From the NCBI GenBank assembly GCA_031963225.1, contig JASSUD010000054.1, forward strand, positions 1 to 19,982: a stretch of DNA of 19,982 nt, in the 5' to 3' direction. Source of the DNA: JASSUD01 sp031963225 (lineage in GTDB: Bacteria; Pseudomonadota; Gammaproteobacteria; Burkholderiales; Burkholderiaceae). Below, one piece after another: positions 1 to 7,550 of the stretch. The stretch's first letter is position 1, and each line of letters opens with the position of its first letter. The notes under the pieces were generated by a model. That model made no database searches, was not told the DNA's origin, and was given only the letters and a program-made list of their open reading frames with translations. The translations under genes were made by a program, and so were the position numbers.

Positions 1-13
1 AAAAGCAAAGAAT

Positions 14-147
14 GGTAGGTTGGTGGTGACGAAGGAACCCCAACATGCGCACCACCTACCTTTAATCATCGCTTTTGGCATGCGCATGCAGGTTTTAAAA
101 GGACCGTGGTACGCATGTTGGGGTTCGTGCCTCACCACCAACCTACC
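14..147. repeat. 134-bp inverted-repeat element, copy 1 (MITE-like)
   Basis: Two 42-bp arms face each other at 14-55 and 106-147. They match at 38 of 42 positions when one is reverse-complemented. Each arm starts GGTAGGTTGGTGGTGA, has a variable hexamer, then reads AACCCCAACATGCG and ends ACCAC. The core between them contains a perfect 12-bp palindrome GCATGCGCATGC at 78-89. The whole unit aligns end to end with the reverse complement of 4692-4824, so it is a defined dispersed element. The short sequence before it (1-13, AAAAGCAAAG...) also precedes arms at 10671, 13401 and 19860. It carries no coding sequence and lies only 5 bp past the stop of the RNase gene, where it could act as a transcription terminator. 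Confidence 0.85.
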
Positions 148-152
148 GCAAA

Positions 153-2183
153 CTATTTGCAAGCAGTTTCTTCAACAGGTGCAGCAGCTTCTGAAGCGGG
201 TGAATCCGCATCACCATCTTCTTCTTCAGACTCAGGTGCCGCAGCAGGTTCTTCTGCGTTCAGTATCTTAAGCAGACGTGCAGATGCGGTTAACTCTAGT
301 TCATCAATATGAGTGATATGCAGCAATAGAGCCGTTCCGCTTGCTTGTATTCCCAGCTCAGGGATGTGTAACGTCAGAGGAATATCTTCCAGACGCACTA
401 AATCACCCTTTATCACGATGGCTCTGACCTGCTGGAGGTTTTCTTGCAATAACCATCGCAAGCACCAAAACCGCTCCATGCGCCCTTGGTGCTCAGAATA
501 GTCTGCATAGGTGTCTGTAAAGCGTTGAGCCACAATATACAGCTCAGCATCTTTGGGTTGGAATGGCGCGCATAGTCTTGCAGCTACTCCATCGCGCGCG
601 CAGGCTATGAGTTGCCATTGGTTGAGCAAATCAATATAGCGACGTAATGGAGAGGTGCTCCACGCATATTGTGCAACGCCTAAACCTTCATGGGGGGCAG
701 CGGTTAATTGCATACGGGTGCGGTTGGGGCCAAATGCGCGTTGAGCGCGATAAATGCCAGGCACGCCATGCCCTGCGAGCAAGCCTCCCCATGTGCTGTT
801 TGCTAGTATGGCAAGTTCCGCGACGATGAAATTTATCGGGGAATGGCGATCACGCGGTACGATGCTTACGTGTTCTTCCTCATCTATATAAAAACTGAAG
901 TCACGCTGATTTTGGGTTTCGCGGCGCAAGCCGGATTGAACGCGTGCTTGTTGGCGCTTTTCATATAGCGCTTGTGCAAAAGGCCATATTAGGGCTAGTT
1001 CTGCTTTGTAAGGGTAGTCGCCTGAACCTGTCGCCAGCGCTTCTTCAGTCACTTCAGTTTCTAGCGTGTGGTGGCGTAGATTGTCTGCAATCCATACACG
1101 TTCAATACGCGTTTCGCTGGTAACGATTTGCTGGGTAGTGGTATCGATAATGGTGTAGAGCGATAGGGCAGGGCGTTGGCTGCCCGCTTCTAGCGTAAAG
1201 GTATCGACGAGTGCTTGGGGCAGCATCGTGATTTTGTCACCTGGCATATAAACCGTTGATAGGCGGTTACGCAATTCCATATCGAGTGGACTGCCAGGGT
1301 TGATACCAAGCGCCGGGGCCGCGATATGAATACCGATGCGCACGCGATCTTCAGCCAAAATTTGTACCGAAAACGCATCATCTATTTCGGTAGTGGTGAT
1401 GTCATCGATAGAAAATGCTTGCACTTCGGCTTCGGGTAACTCTAGGTTTTTTACGCGTGTGGTCAATGCCTCACAAGTATAGGTAGGTAAATCTTCTGCT
1501 GCGAATCCAATGCCTTTTGGAAAAGATTGAGCTAAAAAGCGCGCTTCGTGTAGCGCACGCGCAGAAGGAATGCCCTGGCAGGCGAGCATCAGTTGCGCAT
1601 GTGTTTTACCTAGTGCGATAGAGGCTGTCTCGAGAGCCTTGTATTCAATGGTATTTTTATCGGGAGCTGTGAGAAGTTCGAGGACTTTGTTCTGGAAAGC
1701 ACTGGGCAAGCGGTGTGCTTTGAGCTCATTTTCATATTCTGCTTGCACGAGAGCTTGCTGCTTACGGCGCTCTAGCCCTGCTAATGCGGCTTTGAGTTGT
1801 TCTTCTGGTGCGCGCTGATAGTTGCCGCGACCTTTGCGCCGAAAATACATAGGTGCGCCATGCAGCCGTAAGGCCAGGGCTGCGCGTTCCATGGAAGTGG
1901 GTTTTGCACCAAAATATTCCTCTGAGAATGCGCGAAGCTCAAAAGCCTCACTAGGCGCGCATTCCCACAAAAAATCTAGATCGATTTGTTCTGCTGATTC
2001 TTGGGTAGCTTGCATCCACTCACCCAGTGCTGTGCCGCGTTGTCCTTCAAATTCAAACAAAACTTCTTTGGCCCTTACTTTCGCGCGACGTCCTCCAGGT
2101 AGCTCGACTTGAAAGGCTTCGCCTTGCACTTCTAGAACTGCCCCAGCTTTTAAACTTCCTGATTCTTCAAAAAAAATATTCAT
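153..2183 (-). CDS. rnb: RNase II-type (RNB family) 3'-5' exoribonuclease
   Basis: This is a cytoplasmic exoribonuclease of the RNB family, which degrades single-stranded RNA from the 3' end. Counting from the ATG at 2183 (676 residues), the catalytic signature lies at about 260-269: a DD pair, then TEIDDAF. A glutamate stands where E. coli RNase II has its second aspartate, while the last two aspartates are kept. The other family motif, SPLRRYIDL, is at about 511-519. The last 30 or so residues are an acidic, Ala/Glu-rich tail. The open frame extends two codons further to a TTG at 2189, but ATG 2183 is preferred because it gives MNIFFEESGS, the N-terminus expected for Burkholderia homologues. 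No good ribosome binding site is visible at either start. mpl lies 58 bp upstream on the same strand, so an mpl-rnb operon is likely. Confidence 0.9.
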   Translation of the reverse strand: MNIFFEESGSLKAGAVLEVQGEAFQVELPGGRRAKVRAKEVLFEFEGQRGTALGEWMQATQESAEQIDLDFLWECAPSEAFELRAFSEEYFGAKPTSMERAALALRLHGAPMYFRRKGRGNYQRAPEEQLKAALAGLERRKQQALVQAEYENELKAHRLPSAFQNKVLELLTAPDKNTIEYKALETASIALGKTHAQLMLACQGIPSARALHEARFLAQSFPKGIGFAAEDLPTYTCEALTTRVKNLELPEAEVQAFSIDDITTTEIDDAFSVQILAEDRVRIGIHIAAPALGINPGSPLDMELRNRLSTVYMPGDKITMLPQALVDTFTLEAGSQRPALSLYTIIDTTTQQIVTSETRIERVWIADNLRHHTLETEVTEEALATGSGDYPYKAELALIWPFAQALYEKRQQARVQSGLRRETQNQRDFSFYIDEEEHVSIVPRDRHSPINFIVAELAILANSTWGGLLAGHGVPGIYRAQRAFGPNRTRMQLTAAPHEGLGVAQYAWSTSPLRRYIDLLNQWQLIACARDGVAARLCAPFQPKDAELYIVAQRFTDTYADYSEHQGRMERFWCLRWLLQENLQQVRAIVIKGDLVRLEDIPLTLHIPELGIQASGTALLLHITHIDELELTASARLLKILNAEEPAAAPESEEEDGDADSPASEAAAPVEETACK

Positions 2184-2228
2184 TGACAAGCCGTACAGAC
2201 ACCATTTGAGATAATAAAAAAAGAGAAG

Positions 2229-2246
2229 CTTAGGGTGTGTCCTAAG
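2229..2246 (-). terminator. short hairpin overlapping the mpl stop codon
   Basis: CTTAGG and CCTAAG form a perfect 6-bp stem around a 6-base loop, and the mpl TAG stop (2242-2244) lies inside it. On the minus strand the stem is followed by CTTCTCTTTTTTT, so it resembles a weak intrinsic terminator or attenuator between mpl and rnb. The stem is short and the T tract is interrupted, so full termination is unlikely. Confidence 0.35.
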
Positions 2247-3732
2247 TTTTGAGACGATCTAATAATAAAGAGTGGATATTTTCAAACCCTCCATTGCTCA
2301 TCACTACAATATGGTCTCCTTCCCGAGCTGTTTCAATAATTGCGTTGACTAACATAGGCACGCTGTCAAACGCTTGGGCCCGTTTTCCTAAAGGCGCCAT
2401 CACTTCTGCTACATTCCAGTGCACGCTTTGCTTACTCCCTTCAAGGGGTGGAGCGGCATAGGCAAAGATATGGTCTGCATCTACTAAGCTATCCAGCAGA
2501 CGGGTTTTCATCACACCTAGCTTCATTGTATTAGAACGAGGTTCCAATACTGCAAGGATGCGAGGCTTCGTTGCAGATTGCTCTTGTGCTGGTTTTGCTT
2601 GCTGGAGTTTGGAGCGAAGGCCAGCTAGGGTAGTTTGTATGGCTGTGGGGTGATGAGCAAAATCATCATATACCGTAATACCCCGCGCTATGCCTCGCAC
2701 CTCCATACGGCGTTTTACGCCTGAAAAACGCCCTAAAGCTTCTATAGCTTGCTCGGGCAGCACGCCACAATGTCGTGCTGCTGCAATAGCGGCTAGCGCA
2801 TTCATCTGGCTATGCGCACCTTGCATGCCGCTTTGCTCTGACCATTGAACATTTCCGATGACATTATCCTGCCATGTCACAGTAAAAGATTCACGATCTT
2901 TTGCAGATATGCCAGTTGGCAGATTCGGTGCGCGTGCTTCCCACTGTCCCGGTGTTCCAAAATATTCCACTTCACTCCAACACCCACGATCAAGAACCCG
3001 TTTTAATGCATCTCCGGGCTCTTCATGCGTATTGGATAGATGGTTTTCTGTGGAAGATTTTTTGTGCTGGCCATTGACGATTAAACGTCCTATATTCGGT
3101 ACGATACGTACTAAATGATGAAATTGTGTCTCAATAGCAGCAAGATCAGGGAAGATATCCGCGTGATCATATTCAAGGTTATTGAGAATAACGGTGCGTG
3201 GGTGGTAATGGACAAATTTGGAGCGCTTATCAAAAAAAGCGGTGTCGTATTCATCGGCTTCAATGATAAAGAAAGAAGAGTCACATAGCCGTGCTGATAC
3301 GCCAAAATTCTGTGGTACTCCGCCTAGTAAAAAGCTAGGTTGCAATCCCGCCTCTTCTAAAATCCATGTGAGCATGGCGGTGGTGGTGGTTTTGCCATGT
3401 GTCCCTGCAACGGCTAATACCCATTTGCCTGGTAGTAGGTGCTCGCTGAGCCATTGAGGCCCTGATATATAAGGTAGGCCTTGATCGAGAATGGCCTCCA
3501 TGAGCGGATTACCCCGAGTAACCACATTTCCAATTACGTATAGATCAGGTTTAAGGGCTAATTGATCTATGTGATAACCCTCAATAAGATCAATCCCTTG
3601 TTTTGCTAACTGGATGCTCATGGGAGGATATACAGCCGCATCACAGCCTGTCACTTTGTGTCCTGCTGCGCGAGCTAGCACTGCCAGCCCTCCCATAAAG
3701 GTGCCGCATATTCCTAATATATGAATGTGCAT
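2242..3732 (-). CDS. mpl: UDP-N-acetylmuramate:L-alanyl-gamma-D-glutamyl-meso-diaminopimelate ligase
   Basis: This 496-residue cytoplasmic ATP-dependent Mur-ligase family enzyme attaches recycled murein tripeptide (L-Ala-D-Glu-meso-DAP) to UDP-MurNAc. The N-terminus MHIHILGICGTFMGGLA has the dinucleotide-fold glycines typical of Mpl/MurC. The ATP-binding loop GTHGKTT is at 110-116, FLLGGVPQNFG at about 134-144, DEYDTAFFDKRSKF at 160-173 and NNLEYDHADIF at 184-194. GAHSQMNALAA is at 305-315, GVKRRMEV at 338-345 and YDDFAHHPTAI at 355-365. The Mpl-type YHPRT/DEYDTAFFDKRSKF motifs separate it from MurC. A GGAAAG ribosome binding site lies 8 bp before the ATG. The gene is intact and implies a peptidoglycan-recycling cell wall. 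It probably leads an operon with the RNase gene downstream, and transcription starts in the gap that also holds the 149-bp palindrome. Confidence 0.97.
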   Translation of the reverse strand: MHIHILGICGTFMGGLAVLARAAGHKVTGCDAAVYPPMSIQLAKQGIDLIEGYHIDQLALKPDLYVIGNVVTRGNPLMEAILDQGLPYISGPQWLSEHLLPGKWVLAVAGTHGKTTTTAMLTWILEEAGLQPSFLLGGVPQNFGVSARLCDSSFFIIEADEYDTAFFDKRSKFVHYHPRTVILNNLEYDHADIFPDLAAIETQFHHLVRIVPNIGRLIVNGQHKKSSTENHLSNTHEEPGDALKRVLDRGCWSEVEYFGTPGQWEARAPNLPTGISAKDRESFTVTWQDNVIGNVQWSEQSGMQGAHSQMNALAAIAAARHCGVLPEQAIEALGRFSGVKRRMEVRGIARGITVYDDFAHHPTAIQTTLAGLRSKLQQAKPAQEQSATKPRILAVLEPRSNTMKLGVMKTRLLDSLVDADHIFAYAAPPLEGSKQSVHWNVAEVMAPLGKRAQAFDSVPMLVNAIIETAREGDHIVVMSNGGFENIHSLLLDRLKT

Positions 3733-3860
3733 AAATCGTGCTTTCCGTATAAGTGCTAGAGTACGTTCTTGACGCGTCTTGAGAAAAAATAAGAAAATTC
3801 TTGGTTAGAAGTATGAGAAAAAGCGGGTGTACTTCCAAGACAAAAAAACCACTATTTTAT

Positions 3861-4009
3861 CTAGGGCATGTCCTCACTTACCCCAAAGGGCCCATCTTTG
3901 AGGTTGCGCGGTGCTCGAGATCCTCACTGTACTCAAGTACAGTTCCGGTCTCTGCGCTCCTGCTCCCCCAAATAGGTTCTCCATTGGGGCAATTGAGGAC
4001 CCGCCCTAG
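3861..4009. repeat. 149-bp centred imperfect palindrome (ERIC/MITE-like)
   Basis: The outer 26-bp arms at 3861-3886 and 3984-4009 begin and end CTAGGGC / GCCCTAG and agree at about 21 of 26 positions. The exact middle is a perfect hairpin ACTGTACT-CA-AGTACAGT (3926-3943), centred within one base of the element centre. The sequence between arms and centre also pairs imperfectly, so the whole unit could fold as one long hairpin or cruciform. It is unrelated to the GGTAGGTTGG family. It fills most of the 374-bp gap between divergent mpl and the thioredoxin-like gene. The same-frame ORF running through it from 3801 is treated as accidental. The rest of the gap (4010-4106) shows no clear promoter or gene. 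Confidence 0.75.
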
Positions 4010-4106
4010 TACACTGGACCCATTTTCCGGGATGTTTTTTCTATGCATCGCAAACGCATTTCAGGCAGTTTGTCTGGACCTTTTTCCTGATACCGAGTAC
4101 CTATCT

Positions 4107-4691
4107 ATGTACACCTTCATTAAAACCCGGCTTTTCCGTAAACGCTCTCGACTTTTCTGGTTAGGAATGGCCGTGTTGCTCAGTGCTGCGACGTATGGCT
4201 TTTATCGCTATCAAGAGAGCCAGAATCTTGATCAGGCTGGCCTCACTGCAGAACGAGCAGGTCTTTGGGAAGCTGAACTCACGGATCTTGAAGGTGAACA
4301 ACGTACGCTTGCCAAATATGAGGGGCAGGCGCTGGTTATCAATTTCTGGGGGTCGTGGTGTGAGCCTTGTTTGCAGGAAATTCCGGCATTCGTAGCGGCA
4401 CAGAAAAAATATAAATCAAAAAAAATTCAGTTTATCGGTATCGCTGTTGATTCTGCTGTGAACGTTATCGAATTTACGCGCATATTCAGAATGAATTATC
4501 CGATTTATATAGCAGGTTTTGAAGGTACGCAGCTTGCACGCGATTTAGGTAATGCACAGGGAGGTTTGCCTTTTACCGTGTTGATTGACGCAGAAGGGAA
4601 TGTGAGACGCACTATTCTTGGGAAAGTCACAGCGGAAAAATTAGACGCAGAGCTAACACTCCTATCCGAACCCATTGGCGAAGCTATTTGA
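4107..4691 (+). CDS. TlpA/ResA-like membrane-anchored thioredoxin-fold protein
   Basis: This 194-residue protein is a probable periplasm-facing thiol-disulfide reductase. An Arg/Lys-rich N-terminus (residues 8-15) precedes a single hydrophobic segment at about 16-31, as in an uncleaved signal anchor. The thioredoxin domain follows, with active site WCEPC at 84-88, a preceding VINFWGS strand, and the cis-proline loop GGLPFTV at 152-158. This family reduces partner proteins such as apocytochromes, but the partner here is unknown. The frame is open back to 3801, but that part runs through the 149-bp palindrome, so the ATG at 4107 is chosen. It is followed at once by basic residues and the membrane segment, and a weak GAG lies 9 bp upstream. 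The stop codon TGA (4689-4691) comes directly after a 27-bp sequence repeated at 4828-4854, so the present C-terminus may have been set by insertion of the adjacent element. Confidence 0.88.
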   Translation: MYTFIKTRLFRKRSRLFWLGMAVLLSAATYGFYRYQESQNLDQAGLTAERAGLWEAELTDLEGEQRTLAKYEGQALVINFWGSWCEPCLQEIPAFVAAQKKYKSKKIQFIGIAVDSAVNVIEFTRIFRMNYPIYIAGFEGTQLARDLGNAQGGLPFTVLIDAEGNVRRTILGKVTAEKLDAELTLLSEPIGEAI

Positions 4692-4854
4692 CGTAGGTTG
4701 GTGGTGGGCAACGTTCCCCAACATGATAACCATTACCCTTTTAAAACCTGCATATACAGGCCAAAAACGATGGTTATAAGTCGGTGGTGTGCATGTTGGG
4801 GTTCCTTCGTCACCCCAACCTACCGTTCTATCCGAACCCATTGGCGAGGCTATT
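4662..4854. repeat. 27-bp direct repeat flanking the inverted-repeat element
   Basis: The 27 bases at 4662-4688 recur at 4828-4854 with one A/G difference (CTATCCGAACCCATTGGCGA, then A or G, then GCTATT). They bracket the element at 4692-4824 with only 3 extra bases on each side. The first copy codes for the last nine residues of the thioredoxin-like protein. The second copy is non-coding and lies just before the end of convergent uvrD. This has the form of a long target-site duplication. Confidence 0.85.
4692..4824. repeat. inverted-repeat element, copy 2
   Basis: The left arm (4692-4733) is the variant with GGTGGGCAACGTTCCCC. The right arm (4783-4824) is the variant reading GGGGTTCCTTCGTCACC. 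The core includes TTTTAAAACCTGCATATACAGG. Read on the minus strand the whole unit aligns with 14-147, including AGGTTTTAAAAGG and the GGTGG/ATGTTGGGG boundaries. It fills the gap between the convergent thioredoxin-like gene and uvrD and could act as a two-way terminator. Confidence 0.85.
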
Positions 4855-4873
4855 ACCATCAACCACCGCTTTA

Positions 4874-7288
4874 TTACTCAATTTTTTCCAGTTTGGCTTT
4901 ATCTAGCGCTAACCATTTTATGCCATTGCGTTTGAATTGAACTTGCGCGCGAGCGAGTGGCATTTGACCTTCTACGCCGATAACCTTGCCTTCACCAAAT
5001 TTTGCATGAAAGACGCGTTGCCCTAAAGCTAGGCCAGCCTGCTCTTCACGTTGCGCACGTGCTGCTTCTTGGGCATCACGGCGTTTATAACTCAGCCCAT
5101 GTTCATTGACCGCTTCCCCGCTACTGCTGCTGCGGTAGTGACGCCCGTAGCTGGGGCGGGTAAGTGCCGCTTTTTCTTCTGTTACGACGACCTCTTCTTT
5201 TCTAGTTCCAAATTTATCTAATCCTCCAAAACGTTCATTATTAGCAGAACTTTTTGGAACGAGCCACTTTAAAACCCTCTCAGGCAGTTCATTGAGAAAA
5301 CGCGAGTGTGGATGGTAGTGCGTTTGACCTCGTAGCATGCGACTGTTTGCAAAAGACAAAGAGAGTGACTTTTTTGCTCGAGTGATTGCTACATACATCA
5401 AACGGCGTTCTTCCTCTAAGTTTTTGGCTTCATTTAAGCTGTTTTCGTGTGGGAAGAGACCTTCTTCTAAACCCGTCATCCAGACGGCTGAAAACTCTAA
5501 CCCTTTGGCCGCATGCACAGTCATGAGCTGCACAGCGGCTTGCCCTGTCTGAGCCTGATAGTCGCCGGCTTCCAGTGCTGCATGCGCTAAGAAGTGCGAT
5601 AACGGAGACAGCATGGTTTCAGGGGCGAGCGGATCTGTTTGCAGATCCGCTCTATTTTGTTGGCCTGTCACTAAGGAATGCGCAGGAGTATCCACTCCAT
5701 ATCCCATTCCAGTGACAAAAACACTCGCTGCATTAATGAGTTCTTGCAAATTATCAAGACGCTCTTGCCCTTCACGTTCTGCTTCGTAATGCGCGATTAA
5801 ATTGCTTGCCTTGAGCACATAGGCTACGGCTTCAGGCAGTGTGTATCCAGACTGATCTATCGTCTGGCGCATTTCATCGATTAAGCGCGCAAAGCTGCTG
5901 ACCTTTGTTTGAGGGGCGCTTGCTTCCATAAAAGAGACAGCCGCTGACATCGAGCAAGCATATTCATGGGTTATCGCCAAGATCTGTTCGAGTGTACGCT
6001 GCCCGATACCTCGGGTGGGGAAGTTCACTACGCGCATCCACGCAGTATCATCATTGGGATTGTCGATTAAACGTAAATAGGCGAGCGCATGTTTAATTTC
6101 CTGTCTTTCGAAGAATCGCAATCCTCCATAGACGCGATATGCGATACCGGCCTGGAATAGGGCATGTTCTAGCACGCGAGATTGGGCATTACTGCGGTAT
6201 AAAATAGCCAGTTCGTCGGCTTTGCACCCTGTCTCTAATTTTTCTCGAATACTCTCGACAACCCAGTTAGCTTCTTGAAGATCGGTGGTGGCTGGGTAGA
6301 CGCAAATGAGGTCACCTGAGCCTGCGTCTGTACGTAGATTTTTGCCTAAGCGGCCTGTGTTATTGGAGATAAGTTGATTGGCTGCTTCGAGAATAAAGCC
6401 ATCGGAACGATAATTTTGCTCCAGCTTGATTAAGCGGCTGGGTTGAAATTCACGCTCGAAATCGAGCATATGGTCTACATTAGCGCCGCGGAAGGCGTAA
6501 ATGCTTTGATCATCATCTCCTACAGCAAAGACAGCATTGGGGGAGGCCAGGAATGCAGAAGGGGTGTTTTGACCGGGTTCTGCATGACCCACTAGGCGCT
6601 TTAACCAAGCATATTGCAAAGGATTGGTATCTTGAAACTCGTCTACCAAGACATGTTTAAAACGGGCTTGATAATGCGCGCGCAGTGCGTCGTTGCTTAA
6701 TAGCTCGTAGCAGCGCAATAAGAGTTCTGCAAAATCTACTACCCCTGCACGCTGGCAATTTGCTTCATACAGTGCGTAGAGTTCTGCAAATTTTTGATCG
6801 GTGGAGTGCGTAAGTTGGACGGCATTTGCGCGAACACCTGCGTCTTTGGCATTATTGATAAAAGCTTGTAGCGCCTTAGCGGAATAGCGTTCCGTGTCTA
6901 CATTGGCTTCTTTGAGAAGGCGCTTGATGAGCGAGAGTTGATCGCCCATATCCAAAATTTGAAAGCCAGGAGGCAAGCCTGCTTCTTGGGCATGTATGCG
7001 CAACATACGATTGCACAAGCCATGGAAAGTTCCCATCCATAAGCCGCGTGGATCAATCGGCAGCAGAGTGCTAAGGCGCGCGACCATTTCGCGTGCCGCT
7101 TTATTGGTGAAGGTAACGGCTAGTAATTCAAACGGGCGAATCTGGCCAGTTTGAATCAACCAAGCTATGCGGGTTGTGAGGACGCGTGTTTTACCGCTCC
7201 CCGCTCCAGCTAAAATAAGCGCGGATCCCTCAGGCAGAGTTACTGCAGTGCGCTGCTCAGGATTGAGAGAGTCGAGCAGATCGGACAT
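4874..7288 (-). CDS. uvrD: UvrD/PcrA/Rep-family superfamily 1A DNA helicase
   Basis: This 804-residue ATP-dependent 3'-5' DNA helicase belongs to the UvrD/PcrA/Rep group, whose members act in excision repair, mismatch repair and replication restart. Helicase motifs are in order: Walker A GAGSGKT at 28-34, motif Ia AVTFTNKAA at about 57-65, Walker B DEFQDTN at 216-222, motif III VGDDDQSIYAFRGA at 256-269, motif IV LEQNYRS at 289-295, motif V MTVHAAKGLEF at 589-599 and motif VI YVAITRAKK at 632-640. The C-terminal VFHAKFGEGKVIGVEG segment is the UvrD/PcrA C-terminal fold that contacts RNA polymerase. Start ATG 7288 gives MSDLLDSLNPEQ, the normal family N-terminus, with only a weak GGTGA upstream. 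All motifs are intact. It is transcribed away from valS and towards the thioredoxin-like gene. UvrD is favoured over Rep by the C-terminal domain. Confidence 0.95.
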   Translation of the reverse strand: MSDLLDSLNPEQRTAVTLPEGSALILAGAGSGKTRVLTTRIAWLIQTGQIRPFELLAVTFTNKAAREMVARLSTLLPIDPRGLWMGTFHGLCNRMLRIHAQEAGLPPGFQILDMGDQLSLIKRLLKEANVDTERYSAKALQAFINNAKDAGVRANAVQLTHSTDQKFAELYALYEANCQRAGVVDFAELLLRCYELLSNDALRAHYQARFKHVLVDEFQDTNPLQYAWLKRLVGHAEPGQNTPSAFLASPNAVFAVGDDDQSIYAFRGANVDHMLDFEREFQPSRLIKLEQNYRSDGFILEAANQLISNNTGRLGKNLRTDAGSGDLICVYPATTDLQEANWVVESIREKLETGCKADELAILYRSNAQSRVLEHALFQAGIAYRVYGGLRFFERQEIKHALAYLRLIDNPNDDTAWMRVVNFPTRGIGQRTLEQILAITHEYACSMSAAVSFMEASAPQTKVSSFARLIDEMRQTIDQSGYTLPEAVAYVLKASNLIAHYEAEREGQERLDNLQELINAASVFVTGMGYGVDTPAHSLVTGQQNRADLQTDPLAPETMLSPLSHFLAHAALEAGDYQAQTGQAAVQLMTVHAAKGLEFSAVWMTGLEEGLFPHENSLNEAKNLEEERRLMYVAITRAKKSLSLSFANSRMLRGQTHYHPHSRFLNELPERVLKWLVPKSSANNERFGGLDKFGTRKEEVVVTEEKAALTRPSYGRHYRSSSSGEAVNEHGLSYKRRDAQEAARAQREEQAGLALGQRVFHAKFGEGKVIGVEGQMPLARAQVQFKRNGIKWLALDKAKLEKIE

Positions 7289-7407
7289 GGAATCACCGAA
7301 GAAAAAATAGTGTAATTATATAGAGAGCGTTATAAGAATCTGCTTAAAATCTCAGAAAATAAAGTGAAGTTAGCCCTTTTTGATCTACTAAAAAAGCTAT
7401 CTATTCC

Positions 7408-7429
7408 GCTATAGCCTAAAATCTATAGC
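7408..7429. repeat. inverted repeat in the uvrD-valS divergent gap
   Basis: GCTATAG (7408-7414) and CTATAGC (7423-7429) form a perfect 7-bp dyad with an 8-base loop. It is nested in a larger imperfect dyad between CCTTTTTGATC near 7375 and ATCTGAAAAAGG near 7447-7458. The 262-bp AT-rich gap (7289-7550) must hold the promoters of both uvrD and valS. I see no -35/-10 pair good enough to name, and no gene. Confidence 0.45.
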
Positions 7430-7550
7430 TCTTTTGTCTTTTAGCTATCTGAAAAAGGTTTAGGGTGAGCCTACCATAGACACAGCCTAAGCCTTCCTTA
7501 CGTATTTAAAAACCATTTTTTGCCTGGCTTTTTTTCTTTTTGACTGCCCC

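Noticed and set aside
20..312. Small plus-strand ORFs over the left element and the 3' end of the RNase gene
   Set aside because: They lie in the repeat arms and opposite a well-supported gene, with no ribosome binding site and no recognisable protein.
3801..4106. N-terminal extension of the thioredoxin-like protein from the ATG at 3801
   Set aside because: It runs through the 149-bp palindrome and lacks protein-like character. The membrane anchor begins right after the ATG at 4107.
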